DNA of 64,000 nt from JAPHTQ01 sp050288165 (GTDB lineage: Bacteria > Pseudomonadota > Gammaproteobacteria > Thiohalomonadales > Thiohalomonadaceae), in NCBI GenBank assembly GCA_050288165.1, contig JBNKDG010000004.1, positions 252,143 through 316,142 of the forward strand, read 5' to 3'. This document shows, piece by piece, positions 1-8,983 of this stretch (within the stretch, counting starts at the first letter, position 1; every line of letters begins with the position of its first letter). The notes under the pieces are model-generated. The model was not told the DNA's origin. It did no database searches and saw nothing but the letters and a program-made list of their open reading frames with translations. A program made the position numbers and the translations under genes.

Positions 1-722
1 CCCTGATCATCTTCGGCTTCCAGATATTCGTTATCCGCCGTCCCATCGCCAATCTGAAGAAGGTATTGATCGGTTTTGGTTACGTGCTGCTTGGCCTGGC
101 ACTGTTCCTCATCGGTTTGCAGGAGGCGCTGTTCCCGCTCGGCGAATTGATGGCCAAGCAACTCACCGATCCCGCCTTCATCCTCGGTGATGCCGCGCAT
201 CGTGCATTGCAATGGAACGACTACTGGTGGGTCTATCTCTTTGCCCTGGCCATTGGTTTCTCCACCACCGTGGCGGAACCGTCATTGATCGCCGTGGCGA
301 TCAAGGCCAACGAGGTTTCCGGTGGCGCCATCGGCGTATGGGGGCTGCGTACCGCGGTCGCTATCGGCGTCGCCGTTGGTATCGCGCTGGGTGTCTTCCG
401 CATTGTCAGCGGCACACCGCTGCACTACTACATCATTGCCGGTTACATCGTGGTCATCATCCAGACGTTCTATGCGCCGAAGCTGATCGTCGCCCTGGCC
501 TACGACTCCGGCGGGGTGACCACCTCGACCGTTACCGTGCCGCTGGTTACTGCACTGGGTCTTGGCCTTGCCAGCACCGTGCCGGGCCGTAGTCCGATGC
601 TCGATGGTTTCGGCCTTATTGCTTTCGCCAGCCTGTTTCCGATCATGTCGGTAATGGGCTATGCACAACTGAGTGAGTGGAGAGCACGTCGCGAGAAGCG
701 GCGTGACAACCTGGGAGAATAG
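1..722 (+). CDS. DUF1538 family multi-pass membrane protein, 3' part
   Basis: The reading frame is open from the window edge (codons begin at base 3), so the N terminus is missing. About 239 residues are visible, with at least five or six hydrophobic stretches, a conserved glycine-rich segment (SGGAIGVWGLRTAVAIG) and a basic cytoplasmic-looking tail (ARREKRRDN). This pattern matches the DUF1538 family of inner-membrane proteins, which look like transporters but have no established substrate. The TAG stop is two bases before the ATG of a PII-like protein, and a CBS-domain gene follows in overlap. This suggests a membrane protein with dedicated nucleotide-sensing regulators; that link is inference from gene order. 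Confidence 0.8.
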   Translation, partial: LIIFGFQIFVIRRPIANLKKVLIGFGYVLLGLALFLIGLQEALFPLGELMAKQLTDPAFILGDAAHRALQWNDYWWVYLFALAIGFSTTVAEPSLIAVAIKANEVSGGAIGVWGLRTAVAIGVAVGIALGVFRIVSGTPLHYYIIAGYIVVIIQTFYAPKLIVALAYDSGGVTTSTVTVPLVTALGLGLASTVPGRSPMLDGFGLIAFASLFPIMSVMGYAQLSEWRARREKRRDNLGE

Positions 723-724
723 CC

Positions 725-1075
725 ATGCATTTCAAATTACTGGTCGCCCTGCTTGAAGACGACAAAACCGATGCGGTACTCGATGCGGCGCGTGAAGCCG
801 GTGCCACCGGTGCAACGGTGCTCAACCAGGCGCGCGGCGAGGGGGTGAAGAAGAGCAAGACCTTTTTCGGCCTTTCTCTGGAGTCGCAACGCGACATGGT
901 GATGTTCCTGGTGGAGGAGCATATGAGCCGAAAGATACTGGAAAAGATCGCCAAGGTTGGACAGTTCGACGAAAAGCCTGGAACCGGTATCGCCTTTCAA
1001 ATTGATGTGGAAGATGCTGTCGGCGTCGTCCACCAGGTACAGCAACTCAGCTCTGCGGTAGAGGAGGAAATCTGA
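725..1075 (+). CDS. PII-like signalling protein
   Basis: A 116-residue protein with the size and strand/helix order of the PII (GlnB/GlnK) superfamily. It opens with a strand (FKLLVALLED), has a short T-loop-like region near residues 36-50, and ends with the KPGTGIAFQIDVEDAVGV strand typical of the PII fold. It lacks the canonical uridylylated tyrosine context, so it is a PII-like protein rather than GlnB or GlnK. PII-like proteins bind nucleotides and often gate a neighbouring transporter, so the DUF1538 protein just upstream is the likely partner (inference). Its TGA shares one base with the ATG of the CBS gene. Confidence 0.8.
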   Translation: MHFKLLVALLEDDKTDAVLDAAREAGATGATVLNQARGEGVKKSKTFFGLSLESQRDMVMFLVEEHMSRKILEKIAKVGQFDEKPGTGIAFQIDVEDAVGVVHQVQQLSSAVEEEI

Positions 1076-1488
1076 TGAACGGGGATAGAAAGGTAATCCG
1101 TGTCAAAGATGTGATGAAACGTAAGTTCGACATGGTCGATGGCATGGCCACGGTACGTGATGCCGTCGCCACCATGAAACACGTGGAGACCAAATGCCTC
1201 ATCGTCAATAAGCGTCACGACGACGATGAATACGGCATGTTGTTGATCTCCGATATCGGCCGCAAAATTCTTGCCACCGACCGCGCACCGGAGCGCCTCA
1301 ACGTTTACGAAGTGATGGCAAAGCCGGTGATCACCGTCGATGAAGAGATGGATATTCGCTACTGTGCCCGCCTGTTTACCCGTTTTCATCTCTCTCGCTG
1401 CCCGGTGGTGAATAAAAGCGGTGAGGTGGTCGGCGTCGTGAGTTACACTGATATGGTGGTCAAAGGGATGTTCGCCGATGTGGAATAA
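1075..1488 (+). CDS. CBS-domain pair protein
   Basis: A 137-residue stand-alone protein made of two CBS domains (about residues 9-70 and 76-134). Typical pieces are VKDVMKRKFDMVDG at the start of the first domain and VYEVMAKPVITVDEEM followed by CPVVNKSGEVVGVVSYTDMV in the second. Such Bateman modules bind adenine nucleotides and act as energy or ligand sensors. Its start overlaps the stop of the PII-like gene, which indicates translational coupling and a shared role with the DUF1538/PII-like pair. No effector domain is attached. Confidence 0.85.
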   Translation: MNGDRKVIRVKDVMKRKFDMVDGMATVRDAVATMKHVETKCLIVNKRHDDDEYGMLLISDIGRKILATDRAPERLNVYEVMAKPVITVDEEMDIRYCARLFTRFHLSRCPVVNKSGEVVGVVSYTDMVVKGMFADVE

Positions 1489-1500
1489 GGAGGGCTTTTC

Positions 1501-1842
1501 ATGGCGCTCACCAAACTGAGTCAATTTGATTTCCATCAAACACTGGCGGGTAAGAAGGGCGTGAGCCTGGTGATGTTTACCGCGCCCGGCTGCGGTTCCT
1601 GCCGTCAACTGCGGCAGGTGCTGGAAGGGCATCCGCAGGCGTTTTCCGATCTGCACCTGTTCGAGGTCGATGCGCAGCAGGATCAGGCGCTGACCAACGA
1701 ATTCGACGTCTTCCACCTACCGTCACTATTTCTGTTTCGCGATGGTCACTTTCATGCGCAGATCGAAGCAGAGCCGTTACCGGGACAGATCCGGGATGCC
1801 ATCGCCGCAGCACTGGCCGCGGCACCTCAGGAAGCCCCGTGA
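1501..1842 (+). CDS. Thioredoxin-like protein (CGSC active site)
   Basis: A 113-residue thioredoxin-fold protein without signal peptide. The redox motif is CGSC at residues 31-34, preceded by VMFTAPG. The cis-proline segment HLPSLFLFRDG lies around residue 74. A GGAGG-type ribosome site (about 1488-1493) precedes the ATG. The CGSC motif differs from the CGPC of housekeeping thioredoxin, so substrate and partner are unknown. It lies between the CBS gene and ampD and overlaps the ampD GTG start by four bases, so it probably belongs to the same transcript. Confidence 0.85.
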   Translation: MALTKLSQFDFHQTLAGKKGVSLVMFTAPGCGSCRQLRQVLEGHPQAFSDLHLFEVDAQQDQALTNEFDVFHLPSLFLFRDGHFHAQIEAEPLPGQIRDAIAAALAAAPQEAP

Positions 1843-2414
1843 CCCTGCACATAGACCGCGAGACAGGATTATTAAAAGAGGCGCGTCAGGTTGCCTCGCC
1901 CAACTGCGATGAACGCCCTGACGGTGCCCAACCGGAATTAATCGTGATCCACAACATCAGCCTGCCGCCGCAGGAGTTTGGCGGGCCGTGGATCGATGCC
2001 CTGTTCACCAACACACTCGACCCGAACGCCCATCCCTATTTCGCCGATATTCACCAACTCCAGGTCTCATCGCATCTGTTGATCCGTCGCGACGGCGAAC
2101 TGGTGCAATACGTACCGTTCCACCTGCGCGCCTGGCATGCCGGTGCATCCAGTTACGAAGGGCGCGAGCGCTGCAACGATTTTTCCATCGGCATCGAACT
2201 TGAAGGTGCGGATGAGGTACCCTATGAAGCAGTACAGTACAATGTGCTGGCAGAAGTGATCGCGGCGCTGGAGCATGCCTATCCAACATTGAGTCGCTCA
2301 CGTATGGTAGGGCACAGCGATATTGCACCGCAGCGTAAAACTGATCCCGGTCCGGCCTTTGACTGGAACGTACTTTACGCCAAACTAACAGATAACAAGA
2401 TTCAATCGGCCTGA
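1839..2414 (+). CDS. ampD: 1,6-anhydro-N-acetylmuramoyl-L-alanine amidase AmpD
   Basis: Cytoplasmic zinc amidase of peptidoglycan recycling. It cleaves the peptide from anhydro-muropeptides and thereby keeps AmpR-type signalling low. The 191-residue product shows the expected zinc ligands: H38 (VIHNIS), H159 (VGHSDIAP) and D169 (RKTDPGPAFDW). The SIGIELEG strand typical of the fold is at about 116-123. Translation appears to begin at GTG 1839, which overlaps the TGA of the preceding gene. The gene is followed closely by ampE, the classical ampDE arrangement. No beta-lactamase gene is visible in the window. Confidence 0.95.
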   Translation: MTLHIDRETGLLKEARQVASPNCDERPDGAQPELIVIHNISLPPQEFGGPWIDALFTNTLDPNAHPYFADIHQLQVSSHLLIRRDGELVQYVPFHLRAWHAGASSYEGRERCNDFSIGIELEGADEVPYEAVQYNVLAEVIAALEHAYPTLSRSRMVGHSDIAPQRKTDPGPAFDWNVLYAKLTDNKIQSA

Positions 2415-2430
2415 TAACGAGACCAAAAAC

Positions 2431-3306
2431 ATGGAACTTATCGCAATCCTGATCAGCCTGGTGGTGGAACGCTTCCTGGGTTCAATGGAGGAGTTCAGGA
2501 GTTTTACCTGGTTTCGCAAGTACTCCAGTTGGTTGCTGGCGCGGCTCTCCGGCGTACAGGGCGCGAACGGACCGCTGGGTGTTCTGCTGATTCTGCTGCT
2601 GCCGCTGCTACTGATACTGGCCGCCGAGTATTACCTCACCCACTGGTGGGTCGTGCTCGGACTAATTTTCTCCGTTCTGGTGCTGTTGTTCAGCTTCGGG
2701 CCGCACGATCTGGAAGCGCAGGTCGAGGCCTATGTCGAAGCCGAAGAGCGTAACGACCAGGATTCCGCCATGGACCACGCTGCGGTGCTGCTGGGCGAGA
2801 ACACCGCAGGCGGCGAAGCGGAGCGTACCCGCCGGATCATCGAAACCTCGCTGATAGAGGCCAACGAAAGAATGTTTGCGATATTGATCTGGTTCCTGGT
2901 GCTCGGTCCGACCGGCGCCATTCTCTATCGCCTTACCTCACAACTGGCCAACAACAGCTGGGGTGACGAGCAGACCGGGCTTGCCACAGCCGCGCGCCGC
3001 CTGCATGCCATTCTCGACTGGCCTTCCGCACGCCTCTGCGCCCTGGCCTACGCCTTTGCCGGTAGCTTTGTCGATGCCCTGCACGCCTGGCGTATCCAGG
3101 AGCGGCAGGACGACTGGGAGCAGGGCAGCCAACTGGTGCTGATCGCCAGCGGCATGGGCGCGCTGGGCTATGTACCCGGTGAAGAGGAAGACGGCCACGA
3201 GCACGATATCTCGCTGGTGCATGAAACCATGGCCCTGATCCGCCGTGCGGTGGTGGTGTTCCTGGGTATCGCCGCTCTCTTCACATTAGCCGGTTGGATG
3301 AGCTAG
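2431..3306 (+). CDS. ampE: AmpE-like inner-membrane regulatory protein
   Basis: A 291-residue membrane protein, close in length to E. coli AmpE. It has the characteristic N terminus (MELIAILISLVVERFL) and four hydrophobic segments: around 49-70, 73-92, 149-168 and the C-terminal 272-290. The middle contains the conserved block in which residues R and W flank the second soluble domain. AmpE belongs to the CbiB/CobD-like membrane superfamily but acts, by an undefined mechanism, with AmpD. It starts 16 bases after ampD and ends just before a strong terminator, so it closes this operon. Confidence 0.9.
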   Translation: MELIAILISLVVERFLGSMEEFRSFTWFRKYSSWLLARLSGVQGANGPLGVLLILLLPLLLILAAEYYLTHWWVVLGLIFSVLVLLFSFGPHDLEAQVEAYVEAEERNDQDSAMDHAAVLLGENTAGGEAERTRRIIETSLIEANERMFAILIWFLVLGPTGAILYRLTSQLANNSWGDEQTGLATAARRLHAILDWPSARLCALAYAFAGSFVDALHAWRIQERQDDWEQGSQLVLIASGMGALGYVPGEEEDGHEHDISLVHETMALIRRAVVVFLGIAALFTLAGWMS

Positions 3307-3328
3307 TTTCTAGCAGATTCTTTTTGCT

Positions 3329-3370
3329 AAAAGAGCGCGCCACCGCAAGGGGCGCGCTCTTTTCGTTTTT
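3329..3370 (+). terminator. Rho-independent terminator after ampE
   Basis: A perfect 13-bp stem (AAAAGAGCGCGCC paired with GGCGCGCTCTTTT) with a nine-base loop, followed by CGTTTTT. It sits 22 bases after the ampE stop and separates the amp operon from the cob operon. Confidence 0.9.
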
Positions 3371-3424
3371 GGCGCGGCGCAAAGCCGGTATCATGGCCTC
3401 TTTTCATAGCCAAAGACTTTATCC

Positions 3425-3937
3425 ATGCGCGAACTGATCCTCGGCGGCGCCCGCTCCGGCAAGAGCGCACTGGCCGAACAGCGTGCCGCCGCCAGCGGCC
3501 TCGCCGTCACCTACATCGCCACCGCCCAGGCGCTGGACGAGGAGATGGCGGCGCGTATCGAGCGCCATCAACAACAACGCCCTAACCACTGGCAACTGGT
3601 GGAGGAGCCGTTGGAGCTGGCTGCCACGCTCAAACAACACGCCGCGCCGGATCGTTGCCTGCTGGTCGACTGCCTCACCCTCTGGCTCAACAACCTGCTG
3701 GCCGATGAATCCGTCTTCGAACGTTGCCGCAACGAGTTTCTGGAACTGCTGCCGCAACTGCCGGGCGAGATCATTCTGGTCAGCAACGAAGTCGGCCTCG
3801 GCATCGTGCCGTTGGGCGAACTCAGCCGCCGCTTTTGCGATGAAAGCGGCCGTTTACACCAGGCGGTAGCCGCCCGCTGCGAGCGGGTCACCTTCGTCAC
3901 CGCCGGACTACCCATGCTACTGAAAGGAGCAAACTAG
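3425..3937 (+). CDS. cobU: Adenosylcobinamide kinase / adenosylcobinamide-phosphate guanylyltransferase
   Basis: Bifunctional enzyme of cobalamin nucleotide-loop assembly. It phosphorylates adenosylcobinamide and then transfers GMP to form adenosyl-GDP-cobinamide. The 170-residue product carries the P-loop GGARSGKS (residues 7-14), a histidine at 48 (RIERHQQ) in the position of the guanylylated histidine, and the VDCLTLWLNN block at 81-90. It is the first gene of a tight four-gene operon cobU-cobT-cobC-cobS. No cobalamin riboswitch is evident in the short leader before it, unlike btuB further on. Confidence 0.95.
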   Translation: MRELILGGARSGKSALAEQRAAASGLAVTYIATAQALDEEMAARIERHQQQRPNHWQLVEEPLELAATLKQHAAPDRCLLVDCLTLWLNNLLADESVFERCRNEFLELLPQLPGEIILVSNEVGLGIVPLGELSRRFCDESGRLHQAVAARCERVTFVTAGLPMLLKGAN

Positions 3938-4990
3938 ATGTCATCACCCTGGTTCCAGGCCGCCGTTCCCGCCGCCGACCAATCCATCCTCAATGCCGCA
4001 GTTGCCCGGCAGGAGCAACTGACCAAACCTCGCGGCTCCCTCGGTCGACTGGAAACCCTGGCGGTCACCCTGGCCGGACTGCAGCGGCGCGAGAAGCCGC
4101 AACTGGAAAAGGTCGCCATCACCGTCTTCGCCGCCGACCACGGTGTGGCAGAAGAGGGTGTCTCAGCCTTTCCCCAGGAGGTGACCGCGGCGATGATCGC
4201 CAACTTTGCCCACGGCGGCGCAGCGATCAGTGTGTTGGCCAAAGCGATCGGTGCGCGATTGGAAGTGGCCAACGTCGGTGCACTCTCCGCCAGTGAAGGT
4301 CTGCCCGGCGTGGTCGATTGCCGCGTCGCTGCCGGTACCGCCAACTTCTGCAAAGGCCCGGCGATGACAGAAGAGCAACTGCAACAGGCGCTGGCCGCCG
4401 GCCGCGACGCGGTAGAACGTGCCGCCGCTGAAGGCTGCGAACTCTTCATCGGTGGCGAGATGGGCATCGCCAACACCACACCTGCCACCGCCATTGCCGC
4501 CGCACTGCTGCACATGGCTCCGGCGGAACTTGCCGGTCCCGGCACCGGCCTCGATGCGCAAGGGGTTTCGCGCAAGGCGGAGGTGATCGGCAAGGCGCTG
4601 ATGCGGCACGACGGCCATCTTGACGATCCGCTGGAGGTGCTGCGCCTGGTCGGCGGTTTCGAGATCGCTGCCCTCAGCGGTGCCTACATTGCCGCGGCAC
4701 AGCGCGGCATCGCCGTGCTGGTGGACGGCTTCATCGCCAGCTCCGCCGCACTTGTTGCATTGCGTATCAATCCGGCCATCGAACCGTGGCTGTTCCTCTC
4801 CCATGCTTCCGCCGAACCGGGCCACGCCGCCATGGTCGCGGCCATCGGCAAACAGCCGTTGCTCGATCTCGGTATGCGCCTCGGCGAAGGCAGCGGCGCT
4901 GCCACCTGTGTACCGCTGCTGCGCCTTGCCTGTGCCCTGCACAACAACATGGCTACCTTTGCGGAAGCGGGTGTGGCCGAAGGGAACTGA
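3938..4990 (+). CDS. cobT: Nicotinate-nucleotide--dimethylbenzimidazole phosphoribosyltransferase
   Basis: Activates the lower ligand base by making alpha-ribazole phosphate from nicotinate mononucleotide and dimethylbenzimidazole. At 350 residues it has the normal family length. The catalytic glutamate is found in LGEGSGA as E317, the same number as in the Salmonella enzyme. Other signatures are TKPRGSLGRLE near the N terminus, FAADHGV (64-70) and GEMGIANTTPA (173-183). The ATG follows the cobU stop without a gap, so the two are translationally coupled. Confidence 0.96.
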   Translation: MSSPWFQAAVPAADQSILNAAVARQEQLTKPRGSLGRLETLAVTLAGLQRREKPQLEKVAITVFAADHGVAEEGVSAFPQEVTAAMIANFAHGGAAISVLAKAIGARLEVANVGALSASEGLPGVVDCRVAAGTANFCKGPAMTEEQLQQALAAGRDAVERAAAEGCELFIGGEMGIANTTPATAIAAALLHMAPAELAGPGTGLDAQGVSRKAEVIGKALMRHDGHLDDPLEVLRLVGGFEIAALSGAYIAAAQRGIAVLVDGFIASSAALVALRINPAIEPWLFLSHASAEPGHAAMVAAIGKQPLLDLGMRLGEGSGAATCVPLLRLACALHNNMATFAEAGVAEGN

Positions 4991-4998
4991 TTGCTCCA

Positions 4999-5604
4999 AT
5001 GGAAGAAAAAACCACCATCATCGACATCCTGCGCCACGGCGAACCGGTCGGCGGTTCCAAATATCGCGGTCAACTCGACGACCCGCTAAGCGAAAAGGGC
5101 TGGCAACAGATGCGCGATGCGGTGGCGGGGCGCAACGAGTGGCAGCAGATCGTCAGTTCCGATCTGCGCCGCTGTGCCGACTTCGCTCATGAACTGGGTG
5201 CAGAGCTTAACCTCAACGTTGAACTCAACCCCGGCTTCCGTGAAATCGGTTTCGGTGATTGGGAAGGCAAGAGTGCCGAAGAGTTGTTGATGGAAGATAA
5301 CGCTGCCATCTCCGCCTTCTGGAGCGATCCGGTGCGTAACACCCCGCCCGGCGGCGAACCGCTGCCCGATTTCCAGCAACGCATCATCACTACCTGGCTC
5401 GACATGCTCGACCGCTACGCGGGCAAACACCTGCTACTGGTCGGTCACGCGGGGATGTTGCGTATCCTGTTACTGCATGTGCTCGATCTGCCGCTGGAGA
5501 GTTTCTACCGTTTCGATCCGCGTAACGCATCCATCATCCGTATCCGCATCGACAGCGGACGCTACGGCGAACGGTGGCCGCAACTGGTTTTCCCGGGGCC
5601 GTAA
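4999..5604 (+). CDS. cobC: Alpha-ribazole phosphatase (histidine phosphatase family)
   Basis: A 201-residue phosphoglycerate-mutase-like phosphatase with the catalytic RHG motif at residues 12-14 and the second histidine in LLVGHAGMLR. Together with its place between cobT and cobS this supports alpha-ribazole-5'-phosphate phosphatase (CobC of the Salmonella nomenclature). I place the start at ATG 4999; the frame stays open further upstream inside cobT, but only from 4999 does the protein begin with the normal DILRHGEP segment. The family is broad, so the assignment leans on gene context. Confidence 0.9.
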   Translation: MEEKTTIIDILRHGEPVGGSKYRGQLDDPLSEKGWQQMRDAVAGRNEWQQIVSSDLRRCADFAHELGAELNLNVELNPGFREIGFGDWEGKSAEELLMEDNAAISAFWSDPVRNTPPGGEPLPDFQQRIITTWLDMLDRYAGKHLLLVGHAGMLRILLLHVLDLPLESFYRFDPRNASIIRIRIDSGRYGERWPQLVFPGP

Positions 5605-5607
5605 ACC

Positions 5608-6330
5608 ATGCGTTCCTTCTGGCTGGCAATGCAATTCCTCACCCGTCTGCCGACGCCGGTGTTGCACGACATCGAGGCGCAGCAGATTGGTCGCTCCCTC
5701 GCCTGGTATCCGGTTGTTGGTTTGTTGCTCGGCGCCATCCTCTATGGCGCGGCGTGGCTGCTGCAGGGACAACACCCATTGCTGGTCGGCGCGATCCTGC
5801 TGGCGCTGTGGGTCGGCCTCAGCGGTGCACTGCATCTCGACGGCCTGGCCGATACCGCCGACGCCTGGGTAGGTGGCATGGGCAATCGCGAGCGCACCCT
5901 GGAGATCATGAAAGACCCGGCCAGTGGGCCGATGGGCGTCAGCGCCATCGTGGTGGTATTGCTGCTCAAGTTCGCCGCCCTCGTCACCCTGCCGCCGGTG
6001 GCGCTGTTGCTGATCCCTGCGCTGGCCCGTAGCGGTGTCGCGCTGCTCTTCATTACCACCAGCTATGTTCGTCCCGGCGGTATCGGCGAGGCATTGGCCC
6101 AGCATAGTCCGCGCGTGGCGGTGATCGTCGGTGCGGTGCTGGTGACCGCGGCGGCGCTGTTAGTCTGGCAGTGGCACGGCGCGCTGCTGCTACTGATCAC
6201 AGCACTGCTCTGGTGGTTGCTGCGTCGCGCCCTTATAAAAAGACTGGGTGGCTTTACCGGCGATACCGCCGGTGCCATGCTGGAGCTACTGGAATGCATC
6301 GCACTAATCGCGATGGCTTTAAACCTATAA
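5608..6330 (+). CDS. cobS: Adenosylcobinamide-GDP ribazoletransferase (cobalamin synthase)
   Basis: Polytopic inner-membrane enzyme that joins GDP-cobinamide to alpha-ribazole, the last step of cobalamin assembly. The 240-residue product has about six hydrophobic helices. It also has the aspartate-rich active-site motif HLDGLADTADAWVGG with D78, D82 and D85, which binds magnesium in this family. A second conserved block (GNRERTLEIMKDPASGPMG) follows. It begins three bases after cobC and ends the cobUTCS operon. pepN starts ten bases later and may be co-transcribed. Confidence 0.95.
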   Translation: MRSFWLAMQFLTRLPTPVLHDIEAQQIGRSLAWYPVVGLLLGAILYGAAWLLQGQHPLLVGAILLALWVGLSGALHLDGLADTADAWVGGMGNRERTLEIMKDPASGPMGVSAIVVVLLLKFAALVTLPPVALLLIPALARSGVALLFITTSYVRPGGIGEALAQHSPRVAVIVGAVLVTAAALLVWQWHGALLLLITALLWWLLRRALIKRLGGFTGDTAGAMLELLECIALIAMALNL

Positions 6331-6340
6331 CGAGTGACAT

Positions 6341-8974
6341 ATGACTAAAGAAACCGCCCCGCAAACCATCTACCTCAAGGACTACACCGCGCCCGCCTAT
6401 AACATCGAATCGCTGCAACTGCGCTTCGACCTCGACGAGTCGGCCACCGAGGTGACGGCAACGATGCAACTACGCGTCGTGGGCGATGCGGTGCCGCTAC
6501 GACTCGACGGTCAGGAGCTGGAATTGCTGGCGTTGCGTATCGACGGCAACGAAGTGGCGGCAAGTGAATACAGCACCGACGACGAATCGCTCACCCTGCA
6601 TAATCCGCCCGCAGCGTTCAAGCTGGAGATCGTCACCCGCATCAATCCTTCTGCCAACACCGCGCTGGAAGGGCTCTACACCTCTGGCGGCAACTTCTGC
6701 ACCCAGTGCGAAGCGGAAGGTTTCCGCAAGATCACCTATTACCCGGACCGTCCCGACGTGATGACGGTCTTCACCACCACTGTGATCGCCGACAAGGCCA
6801 AGTATCCGGTGCTGCTCTCCAACGGGAATCCGATCGAACGCGGCGAACTGGATGGCGGTAAACACTTCGTCACCTGGAACGATCCGCACCGCAAACCGTG
6901 TTACCTGTTTGCCCTGGTCGCCGGGGATCTCGCCTGCATCGAAGATCGCTTCACCACCATGAGCGGCCGCGACGTGACCCTGCAGATATACGTGCAGCAC
7001 GGCAACGAAGACAAAACCGCCCACGCCATGACTTCGCTGAAAAAGTCGATGGCCTGGGACGAACAGGTCTTCGGTCGTGAATACGATCTCGACATCTTCA
7101 TGATCGTCGCGGTGGACGACTTCAACATGGGCGCGATGGAGAACAAGGGTCTCAACATTTTCAACTCGCGCTACGTGCTGGCGAAGCAGGAGACCGCCAC
7201 CGACATCGACTTCTACGGCATCGAAGGGGTGATCGGCCACGAATATTTCCACAACTGGTCGGGCAACCGCGTCACCTGCCGCGACTGGTTCCAGCTCAGC
7301 CTGAAAGAGGGCTTCACCGTCTTTCGCGATCAGCAGTTCAGTGCCGACATGAACTCCGCCGCAATCCAGCGCATCGACGATGTCACCATGTTGCGCAGCC
7401 ACCAGTTCACTGAAGACGCCGGGCCGATGGCCCATCCGGTGCGTCCCGACTCCTACGTGGAGATCAACAACTTCTACACCCTTACCGTTTACGAAAAGGG
7501 CGCAGAGCTGATCCGCATGCTGCATACCATCCTCGGCGCAGAGGGTTTCCGCAAAGGCAGCGATCTCTACTTCGAGCGTCACGACGGTCAGGCGGTTACC
7601 TGCGAAGATTTCGTGCAGGCGATGGCCGATGCCAACGATTACGATCTGACTTCATTCCTCAACTGGTATCGTCAGGCAGGTACGCCGCAGGTCACGGTGA
7701 AGCGTGAATACCACGCAGGCGAGCAGAGCCTGACACTGCACTTCACCCAGCACACCCCGGCGACACCGGGACAGGAGAGCAAACAGCCGCTGCCGATCCC
7801 GCTGAAAACCGCACTGCTCGACGAACACGGCAAACCGCTGCCGCTGCGTCTGAAGGGTGAAAAGGAAGCGGCAGGCGAAGAGCGCATCCTGTTGCTGGAA
7901 AAGGCAGAACAATCCTTCACCCTGGAGAACGTGCCGCAAGGCACAGTGCCGTCACTGTTGCGCGGTTTCTCCGCACCGATCAAATTGCAGATGGAGTACA
8001 GCGACGAAGAGCTGGCCTTCCTCATGGGCCACGACAACGACTCGTTCAACCGCTGGGAAGCGGGGCAGCAACTGGCGCTGCGTGTCCTGCTCAATCACTA
8101 CAATGCGGCAAAAGAGGGGAGTGCGCCTGCATCGCATAGCGGCCTCTCCGCCGCCATCGGTCATACGCTGGCGGACAAACAACTGGATCAGGCACTGGTC
8201 GCCGAAGCGATCACCCTGCCGGATGAAAACTACGTCGCTGGTTTTATCGACGAAGTCGATCCGCTGTTGCTGCATGAAGTGCATCTGTCACTGCGTAAAG
8301 CGTTGGCAAAGGAACACCAGACAGCACTGCAGCAAACCTACACCGCCTGTGACGGTAAAGTCGCCTACAGCATCGACCCCGCCGCCATGGGCCGTCGTCG
8401 CCTGAAAAATCGTTGCCTCAGTTACCTGATGCTGCTCGACGACGAAGCGGCGGCAACCACCTGCAACGCGCAGTACCGCAACAGCGACAACATGACCGAC
8501 AGCCTTGCCGCCCTCGGCGCGCTGGTGGCTAACGGACACGCAACTGCCGCGGCGGCGCTGGAAGATTTCTACGCCAAATGGAAAAGCGACAACCTGGTGC
8601 TGGATAAATGGTTCGCCATCCAGGCCGGTGCGCCGCTGGCGGAAACTTTCGACGCGGTTAAACAACTGGCGCAACACAGCGACTTCAATATCAAAAATCC
8701 CAACCGCGTGCGTGCTCTCTACGGCACCTTCGGTATGCGTAACCCGGTCGCCTTCCATCGCGCAGATGGCGAAGGCTATCGCTTCCTTACCGACTTCATC
8801 ATCGAACTCGACAAGCTCAATCCGCAGGTCACTTCGCGGATGCTGACTCCGCTAACCCAGTGGCGGCGTTACAACAAACCGCGCCAGGAGCTGATCCGTG
8901 CACAACTGCAACGGATACTGGATGGGGGATGTTCCAAGGATGTGTTTGAGGTGGTGAGTAAGAGTTTGGGATAG
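6341..8974 (+). CDS. pepN: Aminopeptidase N (M1 family)
   Basis: Cytoplasmic zinc aminopeptidase that removes N-terminal residues during peptide turnover. The 877-residue length fits the E. coli-type PepN. The substrate-anchoring GAMEN motif is at 264-268. The zinc site HEYFH is at 300-304 with the third ligand E323 (SLKEGFTVF). A conserved NNFYTLTVYEKGAE segment follows. The C-terminal helical domain (about 540-877) is complete. It lies ten bases after cobS, a neighbourhood with no obvious functional link. Confidence 0.97.
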   Translation: MTKETAPQTIYLKDYTAPAYNIESLQLRFDLDESATEVTATMQLRVVGDAVPLRLDGQELELLALRIDGNEVAASEYSTDDESLTLHNPPAAFKLEIVTRINPSANTALEGLYTSGGNFCTQCEAEGFRKITYYPDRPDVMTVFTTTVIADKAKYPVLLSNGNPIERGELDGGKHFVTWNDPHRKPCYLFALVAGDLACIEDRFTTMSGRDVTLQIYVQHGNEDKTAHAMTSLKKSMAWDEQVFGREYDLDIFMIVAVDDFNMGAMENKGLNIFNSRYVLAKQETATDIDFYGIEGVIGHEYFHNWSGNRVTCRDWFQLSLKEGFTVFRDQQFSADMNSAAIQRIDDVTMLRSHQFTEDAGPMAHPVRPDSYVEINNFYTLTVYEKGAELIRMLHTILGAEGFRKGSDLYFERHDGQAVTCEDFVQAMADANDYDLTSFLNWYRQAGTPQVTVKREYHAGEQSLTLHFTQHTPATPGQESKQPLPIPLKTALLDEHGKPLPLRLKGEKEAAGEERILLLEKAEQSFTLENVPQGTVPSLLRGFSAPIKLQMEYSDEELAFLMGHDNDSFNRWEAGQQLALRVLLNHYNAAKEGSAPASHSGLSAAIGHTLADKQLDQALVAEAITLPDENYVAGFIDEVDPLLLHEVHLSLRKALAKEHQTALQQTYTACDGKVAYSIDPAAMGRRRLKNRCLSYLMLLDDEAAATTCNAQYRNSDNMTDSLAALGALVANGHATAAAALEDFYAKWKSDNLVLDKWFAIQAGAPLAETFDAVKQLAQHSDFNIKNPNRVRALYGTFGMRNPVAFHRADGEGYRFLTDFIIELDKLNPQVTSRMLTPLTQWRRYNKPRQELIRAQLQRILDGGCSKDVFEVVSKSLG

Positions 8975-8983
8975 ATAAAAGCG

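Noticed and set aside
3371..3424. Cobalamin riboswitch before cobUTCS
   Set aside because: Only about 50 bases separate the ampE terminator from cobU and none of the conserved aptamer segments is present.
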